Assembly: GCA_016721115.1 (NCBI GenBank)
Contig: JADKIW010000001.1
Location: 2,247,501 to 2,311,500, forward strand
Length of the DNA stretch: 64,000 nt
From: Candidatus Defluviilinea proxima
GTDB taxonomy: Bacteria > Chloroflexota > Anaerolineae > Anaerolineales > Villigracilaceae
Reading direction: 5' to 3'
The notes beneath the pieces are model-generated. The model saw only the letters and a program-made list of their open reading frames with translations. It was not told the DNA's origin and searched no databases. Below, piece after piece: positions 41,144-48,033 of the stretch; the stretch's first letter is position 1; every line of letters starts with the position of its first letter. Position numbers and translations under genes: made by a program.

Positions 41144-41667
41144 TGAGTCGCTCCTCTATTTCCTCGCATAAAACCGCGTGCGAGAATATACAGACCCAAC
41201 AAAATGAGAACGATGGGCAGGCCATATTCTCCAAGGATCGAAAGCCCACCGAAGAATGTGGCAAAGATGAGGAAGAGTACCGCGCTGGTGACGATGAGTC
41301 TCAGCCCGTGGCCGATATTCCTGCGGGTGTTCTCACCGAGCAAACCCGCCAGAATGGAACCGACACCCACGAAGCCGGGGATCAACGTCCACATGTAAGA
41401 CCAGGAGGCGAAGTTACCGGTCTCATTCTGGTAATACAAAATGCCACCGACACCCGCCACAATGGAGGCAGGGACAGCCATGCCGGGGGAACCCGTGAGC
41501 AGGCCGATGAAGAGGATGAGAACGCCTGCGCCGATGGTCCACATCGGCCAGGAGAAGTTGAGGTTGATCCATTTTTCAAGAGCGGGCACCTGGCGAACGG
41601 CCAAAAGCCACCCGCCGACCGCAAGAAGGATGAGACCGAGAGCAAGACTGGAACGATTTTGTTTCAT
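41140..41667 (-). CDS. Multipass membrane protein (LiaF-like)
   Basis: The 175-residue protein has about five TM segments (LALGLILLAVGGWLLAV, MWTIGAGVLILFIGLLTG, YMWTLIPGFVGVGSILAGLLG, LIVTSAVLFLIFATFFGG, GLPIVLILLGLYILARG). It opens with the same polar start (MKQNRSS...LGLILLAVGG) as LiaF-type TM modules and is the first gene of the three-gene operon (4-base overlap with the second). Function unknown; together the set resembles an envelope-associated LiaF-like complex. Confidence 0.65.
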   Translation of the reverse strand: MKQNRSSLALGLILLAVGGWLLAVRQVPALEKWINLNFSWPMWTIGAGVLILFIGLLTGSPGMAVPASIVAGVGGILYYQNETGNFASWSYMWTLIPGFVGVGSILAGLLGENTRRNIGHGLRLIVTSAVLFLIFATFFGGLSILGEYGLPIVLILLGLYILARGFMRGNRGATQ

Positions 41668-41726
41668 GATGATTCTCCTTGTGAAAATCCAAAAGTAACT
41701 ATTAATATTGTACGCCCATGTGTGGG

Positions 41727-41752
41727 AAAAGTTTCATGTTTCTTGAAACTTG
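41727..41752 (-). terminator. Terminator-like hairpin after AlkZ-related gene
   Basis: On the minus strand AAGTTTCA and TGAAACTT pair across seven bases and are followed by TT. The tail is short, so this is a weak terminator. Confidence 0.5.
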
Positions 41753-41765
41753 TTTTGAGAGAACT

Positions 41766-42620
41766 TTACTTTGTGATGTCTTGTAGCGCGAACCAACTTC
41801 CCTTGTGTTCTGGGTGTTCTGTCTCGACTAAGATCCGCTTCGTCACTAAGCTGGAAATTGCCCTTGTGACGAGTTCCTTTTTCCACCCGAACAGTTTGAC
41901 AGCGTCACGTTCCTGCGCCGCGCCCACAGATTGGAAATAGAGTTCCACGAGTTTTGCACGTGCTTCGCCTTCGCCGATCTTGCGTGCCTGCTCGGGCAAC
42001 TCAGGGAAGTGGCGCGGAACAAGTTGGTAAATAAACGAATACTTCCATGCGCCTGCCTGCGATACACCCACGGGCAATATCTTGAAATCGGACTGTAGAT
42101 ATTCGAGTGCCTTGTTGAACTCTGAATCTTTTGCGTTGGATAACTTGGACGCTTTGCGCAAGTCCAATGTATTCATCGCCCCTTCGTTGAGAAGCACCTC
42201 GTAGACTTGTTTCGCTGACTGCGTCATGCGCCCTTCTTCGTATGTCAGCAGGTAATCTTCTTCGGGCGAACCGTAGTTTTCTGAGAGCGCATAAAAATAG
42301 GGGGCCACGTCGAGCGAGATCATGGTTGCTTTTTTGCGAAGGATCTTCGCGTAGTACCAGATCTTTTTATCAAGCGCTCCATCTTTCCACCCCCACGTGA
42401 TGTGACCGGGGTCATCGTGTTTATCGGCGACGGGTCTGTTACCGGCAACGGCTGTCCATAGACTGGGCATGTCGATGCCAGCGATGGGCCAGAAGAAAAT
42501 GAATCCGCGTTGATCCACGAATTTCAAAGCTTGGGCGGGAGATGAAAGCCTTTTAGACGGAGGCAGGTTGAAGGTCCGTGTGCGATGCGTGTTGAGTTTC
42601 TTGATGTCAATTGTGGGCAT
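41766..42620 (-). CDS. AlkZ-related winged-helix protein
   Basis: From ATG 42620 a 284-residue protein matches the AlkZ/YcaQ-related group (all-alpha, tandem winged-helix HTH_42 fold): LPPSKRLSSPAQALKFVDQRGFIFFWPI at the N-terminus, WGWKDGALDKKIWYYAKILRKKATMISLDVAPYFYAL, and a C-terminal FGWKKELVTRAISSLVTKRILVETEHPEHKGSWF winged-helix. AlkZ enzymes unhook DNA interstrand crosslinks. The catalytic QxQ of true AlkZ is not seen, so this may be a non-glycosylase relative. The longer frame to 42884 overlaps the divergent gene and is not supported. Only 22 bases separate the two starts. Confidence 0.65.
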   Translation of the reverse strand: MPTIDIKKLNTHRTRTFNLPPSKRLSSPAQALKFVDQRGFIFFWPIAGIDMPSLWTAVAGNRPVADKHDDPGHITWGWKDGALDKKIWYYAKILRKKATMISLDVAPYFYALSENYGSPEEDYLLTYEEGRMTQSAKQVYEVLLNEGAMNTLDLRKASKLSNAKDSEFNKALEYLQSDFKILPVGVSQAGAWKYSFIYQLVPRHFPELPEQARKIGEGEARAKLVELYFQSVGAAQERDAVKLFGWKKELVTRAISSLVTKRILVETEHPEHKGSWFALQDITK

Positions 42621-42642
42621 GTGACGATTATAATCTCCTACT

Positions 42643-43566
42643 ATGCGAGTCTTATTTATATTCATGGACGGAATCGGTTTAGGCGAAAACGATCCAGAGA
42701 CAAATCCGTTGGCGCGCGCGAAGATGCCGAACTTGAATGCGTTGCTCGATGGACGGTCACTGCTGAAAGAGTCCGCGCCGTTTGTGGGGGAACATGCATC
42801 ACTGCTCGCCATTGACCCGAACGTGGGCGTGGACGGTTTGCCGCAATCGGCAACGGGACAGGCGATGTTGTTGACGGGTGTCAACGTTTCGGCGGAGATC
42901 GGGTATCACTATGGGCCGAAGCCGAACCCTGAAGTGGCCGCGTATTTGAACGGCGGCACGCTGTTCTCGCGTTGTGTGGAAGCGGGCAAGAAAACGACTT
43001 TGCTCAATGCGTATCCGCCGCGTTACTTCGATGGGATCGATTCGGGCAAGCGCAATTATTCGTCCATCCCGATGGCAGTGACGAATGCGGGCCTTGAGCT
43101 TTTTCGGCACGAAGATTATTTTGCTGGCCGCGCCCTCTCGGCAGACTTCACTGGTGAAGGCTGGCGGACGATGCTTGGCTTCCCCGATGCACCCTTGATG
43201 GAACCGCATGATGCAGGACGTAAACTTGCATCGCTTGCGATGGAGTACGACTTCTCTTTGTTCGAGTATTGGGCAAGCGATTATGCCGGTCACAAACAGC
43301 AAATGGGCACGGCAGTGGGATTGATGGAGGCGTTTGATGGGGTGATTGGTGGATTAGTGGAAAGTGGAAAGTGGGAGGATGAGTTGTTGATTGTGGTGAC
43401 TTCCGATCATGGAAACATGGAAGATATGTCCACACGCAGGCACACGGATGCAATGGTCCCTGCCTTGGTGATCGGGGAGAAGAACGCGCGGGAGGAGTTT
43501 ACGCACGATATGAAAAACATCACAGATATTGCCCCAGCGATTTGGAAAGCGGTGGAGAACCACTAA
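42643..43566 (+). CDS. Phosphoglycerate-mutase-like metalloenzyme
   Basis: The 307-residue protein belongs to the alkaline phosphatase/iPGM metalloenzyme superfamily: FIFMDGIGLGENDP (metal Asp), LPQSATGQAMLLTGVN (nucleophile Ser/Thr), FEYWASDYAGHK (metal Asp/His) and VTSDHGNMEDMSTRRHT (metal Asp/His and second His). It is shorter than iPGM (510) and lacks the inserted phosphatase domain, which fits phosphopentomutase-like or uncharacterised members of the group. The substrate is unknown. It is divergent from the AlkZ-related gene. Confidence 0.8.
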   Translation: MRVLFIFMDGIGLGENDPETNPLARAKMPNLNALLDGRSLLKESAPFVGEHASLLAIDPNVGVDGLPQSATGQAMLLTGVNVSAEIGYHYGPKPNPEVAAYLNGGTLFSRCVEAGKKTTLLNAYPPRYFDGIDSGKRNYSSIPMAVTNAGLELFRHEDYFAGRALSADFTGEGWRTMLGFPDAPLMEPHDAGRKLASLAMEYDFSLFEYWASDYAGHKQQMGTAVGLMEAFDGVIGGLVESGKWEDELLIVVTSDHGNMEDMSTRRHTDAMVPALVIGEKNAREEFTHDMKNITDIAPAIWKAVENH

Positions 43567-43622
43567 TTAATTCTTGGCAATCAATCAAATTAGGCGTATA
43601 GTATGAACAATTGCGGGAGAAA

Positions 43623-43782
43623 TTCCGTATAAGACTCCATATGGGCGTCATCTACGGAAAATGTCCGCATAAGACCCCAAATCAGCGTCATATACAGAAA
43701 ACATCCGCATAAGACCCCGTAGGGGGTGGTTATACGGAAAGTTTCCGTCTAATACATAGTTGGGCGCTGGGTCATACATTGA
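43623..43782 (+). repeat. 40-bp-period hairpin repeats (four units)
   Basis: Units start at 43623, 43663, 43703 and 43743, exactly 40 bases apart. Each opens with TCCG(T/C)ATAAGACYCC and, in units 1-3, ends with (T/C)TA(T/C)ACGGAAA or similar, so that TCCGTATAA can pair with TTATACGGA. Unit 3 is the strongest hairpin, with an inner ACCCC/GGGGT. Unit 4 is degenerate and contains GTTGGGC (43759-43765), the start of cassette 1. The array lies between the phosphoglycerate-mutase-like gene and the first cassette gene. Confidence 0.8.
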
Positions 43783-44625
43783 GAATTTATGAGCATTCCT
43801 TCTAATATTGCACTAGTCAACGCATTTGGGAAAGCAGGGGTAGACTATTTCAATTGTAAAGAGCAATTGATAAAGTCTCATCCAAGCTGGAATCAAGACA
43901 GTGACGCAAGAATATCTGTTTTCTCAAAATGCGCCAATGTATTTGGAAGTGTAAATTTAGGAATGAACTTTATTATGCTCAACTTGACAAGTGATGAGTG
44001 GTGGCAATCAAAATCCGAACAAAAAATCCCTGATGAACTTATCAAGCATTCAATACATGAGTTTGATGTTTTCCTAAAAATCAGCTTTTTTCATTTGTTT
44101 TTTTCTTCCATTGAAAGTTCATTTAGAGCTATCGTTCAGGCACTTGACCCACAAGCATGTAACAATGGAAAAAGCGACTTCAAAAATCTGTATTCTTGGT
44201 TATTAAGCAGGCTAAAACTTTCAAGGTGGAATAATTTATTGGACCTGTTGCGTTGCATCCGAAATACTATTCACAATAACGGGATATATTTCCCTAAAAG
44301 CGGAAAAAATGAGAAAATCTCTTATAAAGGAATTGACTACAATTTTGTTGTAGGAAGTAAAATTGGTTTTACATGGGAACAACTTTTAGAGTTTACAAGT
44401 GATGTCAAAGACATGCTTCGCGAAATAATTGAAAGTCCAGAAGTGGCTTCACATGCGAGTGTTGGAGATCCGTTTGCCCAATAATCTTAAGCATTAAAAG
44501 CGCCCAACAAAGCGTGCACCTGACGCTGGGGATTCTGCGCAAATCTCAAACAGTTTTCTGCGCCTTATCATTTTTCTGGTTGGACGGCTTCGCCGTCCCC
44601 GCCCCAGCGCAGGTAACGCAAACCG
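43760..44625 (+). mobile_element. Integron-type gene cassette 1
   Basis: This 866-base unit runs from TTGGGCGC (after G 43759) to the G before TT in the 3' core of attC1. It contains one gene followed 16 bases later by an attC-like site. The cassette's first bases (GTTGGGCGC, 43759-43767) are the exact reverse complement of the outer arm of its attC (GCGCCCAAC, 44500-44508), as expected if the circular form was integrated by recombination at G|TT. The content is AT-rich compared with flanking DNA. No integrase is in the window. Confidence 0.72.
43789..44484 (+). CDS. Cassette-borne protein with HEPN-like motif, unknown
   Basis: The 231-residue soluble protein is read from ATG 43789, six bases after the 40-bp repeats. 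It is helix-rich. The segment LLDLLRCIRNTIHNNGIYF (about residues 154-172) contains R-x6-H / R-N-x-x-H and resembles the active-site helix of HEPN-like nucleases and of many RN(S/T)IHxNG proteins in defence loci. The rest, for example FHLFFSSIESSFRAIVQAL, also fits a HEPN-type helical bundle. I cannot name the family. AT-rich codon use and location in an integron-type cassette suggest horizontal acquisition. It may be an RNase toxin or defence protein, but this is inference. Confidence 0.7.
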   Translation: MSIPSNIALVNAFGKAGVDYFNCKEQLIKSHPSWNQDSDARISVFSKCANVFGSVNLGMNFIMLNLTSDEWWQSKSEQKIPDELIKHSIHEFDVFLKISFFHLFFSSIESSFRAIVQALDPQACNNGKSDFKNLYSWLLSRLKLSRWNNLLDLLRCIRNTIHNNGIYFPKSGKNEKISYKGIDYNFVVGSKIGFTWEQLLEFTSDVKDMLREIIESPEVASHASVGDPFAQ

Positions 44626-44631
44626 TTGGCT
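44502..44631 (+). other. attC recombination site 1
   Basis: A 130-base site runs from R'' GCCCAAC (44502-44508) to R' GTTGGCT (44625-44631). The inner arms GCGT...CCTGACGCTGGGG and CCCCAGCGCAGG..ACGC pair with one unpaired A (44523) on the 5' side, the extrahelical base typical of attC. Between them is a variable structure with its own hairpin (GGACGGCTTCGCCGTCC). R' differs by one base from the GTTRRRY consensus. Confidence 0.75.
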
Positions 44632-45784
44632 TGCCCCTTGTATAAAATGAGTAAAAATATGCCAAAATCAAGTCGCAGTATACAAAAAATAATAAACCCA
44701 ATATACAACTACTCTGCTTGGGTCTTTTCTGTATTTTTTATTATCGTTGTGCTTGTTTTCGTCACTCAATATTTTCAAGGTGAGTTGAGTAAATGTTTCA
44801 CTCCAACTGTTCTTGCGTTTAGCGTGTTAAACTTAATCACGCCATTGGTCGCCAACTATTTATACAAGACCTTTTCGTCACTGCAAAATGCAGTTAGTAC
44901 TTTAACAGAGACAAATCAGAAAAAATGGTTTTCACAACAGGAATCATTTATCTTTGGTGTCAATACTGGCTCTGTCGCTACTGCAATATTCTTGGCTATC
45001 TGTGGTGGAATACTAAATTATGGCATGGTGGGATGTGTCTGGACTGGCATCGCAAAATTTTTCTACTTCTTACATGTGATTGTGCTTTTTGGTGCGCTGG
45101 GAGTGTTAGGTTGGGCATACTGGGGAATATTACTGTTTTTTTATCGGTTACAAAACCTCAAGTTAAATCCACAACCATTTCAAGCAAAAAAAGACGAGTT
45201 TGAAGAAATAAGCACTTTACTTTTTGGAATATTTTCCACTGGCGCAATTTTATATATTGTAGCAATAACAGCAACTTGGATAAGTCCGCTTGTTGATTAT
45301 CTTGAAGTGTTTATGCTTCAATATTTGATTTTTCCATTAGCAATCGTAATCGCAGGCTTTTTCATTTTAGCGCAACATTTTCTACATGAGATTATGAAGC
45401 AAAGCAAGAAGACTAGATTAAATAAAATCTTAGCATTCACAGTGAAACTTTACAATAAATGGGAAAAATCCCAATTATCCACTCACCGAACAGCAATTAA
45501 TGATTTACTTTCATGGAAAGAGAAAATCGAAACGGAAAAAGATTTTCCTTTTAATTTTTTTACAATTGTATTCGTTCTAGCGGCTGTGTTTTTGCCGACA
45601 ATAGCCTTATTTTTGCCAACAATAAAAACAATTATTAAGTTGTTTTGAATTCCAAAAGCAAGCCAACAAAGCGTGCACTGGACGCTGGGGATTCTGCGGC
45701 AATCTCAAGCAGTTTTCTATACCTTAGCATTTTTCCAGTCGGACGGCTTTGCTGTCCCCGCCCCAGCGCAGGTAACGCAAACCG
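44626..45784 (+). mobile_element. Integron-type gene cassette 2
   Basis: This 1159-base unit begins TTGGCTTGC and ends with G of GTTAACC (45784). Its start GTTGGCTTGC (44625-44634) is the exact reverse complement of GCAAGCCAAC (45658-45667), the outer arm of its own attC. It carries one membrane-protein gene, whose start lies 22 bases after the 3' core of attC1 begins and whose stop lies 10 bases before attC2. Same orientation as cassette 1. Confidence 0.72.
44647..45648 (+). CDS. Cassette-borne membrane protein, unknown
   Basis: From ATG 44647 a protein of about 333 residues has TM segments near residues 22-44 and 57-74, a soluble loop, further TM segments near 100-122, 138-160, 195-217 and 226-248, and a C-terminal hydrophobic stretch (about 305-330). 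A Lys/Arg-rich segment (KQSKKTRLNKIL) and an amphipathic stretch (SWKEKIETEKDFP) lie before the last TM. No family is recognised. The gene is AT-rich, with frequent AAA and TTT codons. As a cassette gene it is probably horizontally acquired. A membrane effector is one possibility, but nothing in the sequence proves it. Confidence 0.68.
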   Translation: MSKNMPKSSRSIQKIINPIYNYSAWVFSVFFIIVVLVFVTQYFQGELSKCFTPTVLAFSVLNLITPLVANYLYKTFSSLQNAVSTLTETNQKKWFSQQESFIFGVNTGSVATAIFLAICGGILNYGMVGCVWTGIAKFFYFLHVIVLFGALGVLGWAYWGILLFFYRLQNLKLNPQPFQAKKDEFEEISTLLFGIFSTGAILYIVAITATWISPLVDYLEVFMLQYLIFPLAIVIAGFFILAQHFLHEIMKQSKKTRLNKILAFTVKLYNKWEKSQLSTHRTAINDLLSWKEKIETEKDFPFNFFTIVFVLAAVFLPTIALFLPTIKTIIKLF

Positions 45785-45790
45785 TTAACC
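45661..45790 (+). other. attC recombination site 2
   Basis: A 130-base site runs from AGCCAAC (45661-45667) to R' GTTAACC (45784-45790). By eye it is about 85% identical to attC1, and nearly identical in the GCGTGCAC and CCCCAGCGCAGGTAACGC arms. Its central hairpin (GGACGGCTTTGCTGTCC) shows compensating pairing. No third cassette follows. Confidence 0.75.
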
Positions 45791-45842
45791 TTACAAAAAT
45801 CGCATAAAGACTTAACTGCCGAGTAAGTACAAATACGGTGAG
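45790..45842 (-). pseudogene. Remnant of hemW 3' end
   Basis: On the minus strand this stretch aligns with the end of hemW (46708-46765). CGCATAAAGACTT and the flanking CGAG and GGTGAG are shared, with many substitutions between. It no longer has an intact frame. I infer a duplicated fragment of the hemW 3' end, so the PEP mutase gene is flanked by imperfect direct repeats of about 50 bases. Confidence 0.5.
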
Positions 45843-45855
45843 TAGGAATCCTCAA

Positions 45856-46704
45856 ATGCTAACTACTGAACAAACCACCAAAGCAGAAAAACTATTATCC
45901 CTTCACACGAACGGACAACTTCTAATCCTGCCAAATATCTGGAATCCGATTGGGGCGCGGGTTTTGGAGAGCAAGGGATATCCTGCAGTAGCGACCGCCA
46001 GTGCGGCGATTGCCGAATCGCTTGGGTATGCGGATGGGGAGAATATTCGCTTTGAAACCATGCTGGAGATGTTGACCCGCATTGCGCGGAGTGTGGATGT
46101 CCCTGTCACGGCGGATATAGAAGCAGGATATGCCAGCACCGTAAGCGAACTCAAAGACTCGATCCATGAAGTGTTGAAAACAGGCGTTGTGGGAATCAAT
46201 ATCGAAGATAGCTTGGTCGAGGGCGTGTCCATGCGCTCTGTGCGGGAGCAGTGCGAACGAATTGCCGCTGTCCGTGAGGCGGCGGATCAATATGGCGTGC
46301 ATTTGGTTATCAACGCCCGTGTAGACAGTTTCTTTTTGGATAGCCTGGGTGCTGGGCAAGAGAAACTTGAAGATGCTGTCGCACGTGCTAACGCGTACGC
46401 TGAAGCTGGCGCGGATTGCATTTACCCCATCGGCCCGGGTGACAGGGAGACGGTCAGCCTGTTACGTCAACGGATCGTTGTGCCGTTGAATATCCTTGCC
46501 ACGCCCAATGCGGTCAGTTTGACAGACTTGCAACGGCTGGGCATTAACCGAGTCAGTTTTGGACCGTTCATCTTTCGGTCGTTGTTGGCGAAGTTTGTTC
46601 GCATCGCAGATGAATTAAAGGATTTTGGCCCGTATTCCGTTTTTGCTGAACAAAGTATGTCTGGAAAAGACGTGACGAAATTTTTGATCTCAGGAAAAGA
46701 GTAG
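45856..46704 (+). CDS. Isocitrate lyase/PEP mutase family enzyme
   Basis: The start is ATG 45856 (AGGA nine bases upstream). The 282-residue protein has the family's TIM-barrel features: LILPNIWNPIGARVLESKGYPAVATASAA, PVTADIEAGYAS (metal-binding), GVVGINIEDSLVEG and LVINARVDSFFL. The catalytic loop of true isocitrate lyases (KxCGH) is absent, as in the PEP mutase/2-methylisocitrate lyase-like branch. Members cleave or rearrange small C-C or P-C bonds; substrate unknown. It sits directly after the cassettes and is flanked by the hemW remnant and hemW itself. Confidence 0.82.
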   Translation: MLTTEQTTKAEKLLSLHTNGQLLILPNIWNPIGARVLESKGYPAVATASAAIAESLGYADGENIRFETMLEMLTRIARSVDVPVTADIEAGYASTVSELKDSIHEVLKTGVVGINIEDSLVEGVSMRSVREQCERIAAVREAADQYGVHLVINARVDSFFLDSLGAGQEKLEDAVARANAYAEAGADCIYPIGPGDRETVSLLRQRIVVPLNILATPNAVSLTDLQRLGINRVSFGPFIFRSLLAKFVRIADELKDFGPYSVFAEQSMSGKDVTKFLISGKE

Positions 46705-46707
46705 CTT

Positions 46708-47961
46708 CTACACAAAACGCATAAAGACTTGGTTACCGAGCAGGCGTCCGTGTTGGGTGAGCCTTAAGACTTCCGAAGTCTCCGAGACTTCGGAAGTCTG
46801 TTTTTCAAGTAACCCCAACTTCAATAATTCATTGATTTCTTTACCGAACACATCCTGCATGGACTGTCCGAATCTTGTTTGGAATTCTTGAAACGAAACG
46901 CCTTCCTGCGTGAGGCGTAAGCCAGTCATCATGAACTCGGACATATCGTCTTTGGGAGTTTGTTTGTGTTGGTTGACTGTTGCGGGAGATAAAGGAAAAG
47001 TCTGACGGCTAATGGCTAATGGCTGAGTTAGTCGTTCGATATAGGTTTTGATTCGTAATACATTTGAGTAACGGTAGCCGTCTGCGTATCCGTGCCCGCC
47101 AGCGCCGAAGGCCAGATAGGGGAGTCCGCGCCAGTATTGCAGATTATGTTTGCAAGCAAACGACGATGGACGATAGACGATGGACGATAAATTGTCTAAG
47201 GTCGATTGTCGATGGTCATCCTTTGCCCAATTGGAAATCTCATATTGCACATACCCGTTCGCTTCCAATATTTCGCTCAGCCATTCGTACATTTCTGCGG
47301 CGAGATCGGGATCGGGAAGGGGGAGCATGCCTTTCGATGACCAACGTCCGAAGGGAGTGCCGTGTTCGAGGGTCAGTGCGTAAGCGGAGATGTGTTCGGG
47401 GTGCAGGTCGAGAATCCGCTGGACGGTGGTTTGCCATGTTTCGAGTGTTTGTTCAGGCAGACCATAGATTAGATCAAGGTTGAGGTTATCGAACCCTGCT
47501 TTGCGTGCGGATGTCACGGCTTCGATCACATCAATAAAGTTGTGCGCACGCTCAAGCATTTTTAATTCGAATGCGTTTGCCGATTGGACACCGTAGCTGA
47601 TGCGGTTGATGCCGATCTCACGAAGCTGACATAACGCTTCGTACGTCACTGTGCCGGGGTTGGCCTCGATGGAAATTTCCGCATCTGGAGTCAAGGTAAA
47701 GGCGGAGCGAATGCTTTTGAAGATCGAGTCAAATTGGAGCGGGGAAAGAAGCGATGGCGTCCCTCCGCCGAAGAATATTGTATGAATCGTAGGGGACGGC
47801 AGCTGCCCGTCCCTGCGATTATGTCCAACGAATTCAATCTCTTTGCATAGTGCATCCACGTAGGCAGGGATCATGTCTTCTTGACCTGCGTAGGTGTTGA
47901 AGTCGCAATAGGCACAGCGGTGTGTGCAAAAGGGAATGTGAAAATAGAGGGAATAATTCAT
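46708..47961 (-). CDS. hemW: HemW radical SAM heme chaperone
   Basis: From ATG 47961 a 417-residue radical SAM protein has CTHRCAYCDF (Fe-S cluster), TIFFGGGTPSLL, the SAM-binding ISIEANPGTV and ISYGVQSANAFELKMLERAHN, and DLIYGLPEQTLETW. HemW (formerly HemN-like) inserts heme into respiratory proteins; it lacks the extra residues of coproporphyrinogen oxidase. It is about 40 residues longer than usual because four repeat tracts are translated in frame: 47792-47814, 47160-47216, 47005-47032 and 46767-46799. AKDDHRQST...PSSFACKHNLQYWRG shows one of them splitting the AKxGHECxHN region. Confidence 0.85.
   Translation of the reverse strand: MNYSLYFHIPFCTHRCAYCDFNTYAGQEDMIPAYVDALCKEIEFVGHNRRDGQLPSPTIHTIFFGGGTPSLLSPLQFDSIFKSIRSAFTLTPDAEISIEANPGTVTYEALCQLREIGINRISYGVQSANAFELKMLERAHNFIDVIEAVTSARKAGFDNLNLDLIYGLPEQTLETWQTTVQRILDLHPEHISAYALTLEHGTPFGRWSSKGMLPLPDPDLAAEMYEWLSEILEANGYVQYEISNWAKDDHRQSTLDNLSSIVYRPSSFACKHNLQYWRGLPYLAFGAGGHGYADGYRYSNVLRIKTYIERLTQPLAISRQTFPLSPATVNQHKQTPKDDMSEFMMTGLRLTQEGVSFQEFQTRFGQSMQDVFGKEINELLKLGLLEKQTSEVSETSEVLRLTQHGRLLGNQVFMRFV
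46767..46799 (-). repeat. 33-bp palindrome in frame near the hemW 3' end
   Basis: Fifteen-base arms AGACTTCCGAAGTCT and AGACTTCGGAAGTCT flank CCG. The total of 33 bases encodes TSEVSETSEV within hemW. Its length equals that of the palindrome in the dcyD-like gene, but the sequence differs. Confidence 0.85.
47005..47032 (-). repeat. In-frame heptamer repeat in hemW (distal)
   Basis: Units acggcta, atggcta, atggctg, agttagt (plus-strand reading) give the 7-base period. It is translated on the minus strand as part of LTQPLAISRQTF. Confidence 0.6.
47160..47216 (-). repeat. In-frame heptamer repeat in hemW (central)
   Basis: About eight 7-base units: acgacga, tggacga, tagacga, tggacga, taaattg, tctaagg, tcgattg, tcgatgg. 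It is translated on the minus strand as DDHRQSTLDNLSSIVYRPSS, inserted in an otherwise conserved HemW segment. Confidence 0.8.
47792..47814 (-). repeat. Small palindrome in frame in the hemW 5' part
   Basis: GGGGACGGCAGCTGCCCGTCCC is nearly self-complementary, centred on GCAGCTGC. It is translated on the minus strand as RDGQLPSP just before the conserved TIFFGGGTP. Confidence 0.7.
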
Positions 47962-48005
47962 CAGTGTGATTATAGTGTATGACAAAAATAGTGACACTCA
48001 AAAGA

Positions 48006-48033
48006 TTGACATTCTGTGATTCGATAGTATAAA
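48006..48033 (+). promoter_or_regulatory. Promoter of polyamine operon
   Basis: TTGACA (48006-48011) and TATAAA (48028-48033) are separated by 16 bases. Transcription from about 48040 would leave a leader of roughly 125 bases before speD. The leader can form hairpins (for example AGGGCAC with GTGCCTT) but matches no riboswitch I know. Confidence 0.65.

Noticed and set aside
42621..42884. N-terminal extension of the AlkZ-related protein
   Set aside because: It overlaps the divergent gene, is low complexity (Ser/Pro-rich), and has no family similarity. The start at 42620 fits better.
43623..43782. CRISPR array
   Set aside because: The 40-base units repeat along their whole length with gradual drift. 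There are no distinct conserved repeats with unrelated spacers and no cas genes.
44502..45790. Plain direct repeats from a transposon or IS
   Set aside because: No transposase or terminal inverted repeats were found. The cassette-to-attC complementarity and the extrahelical base fit attC better.
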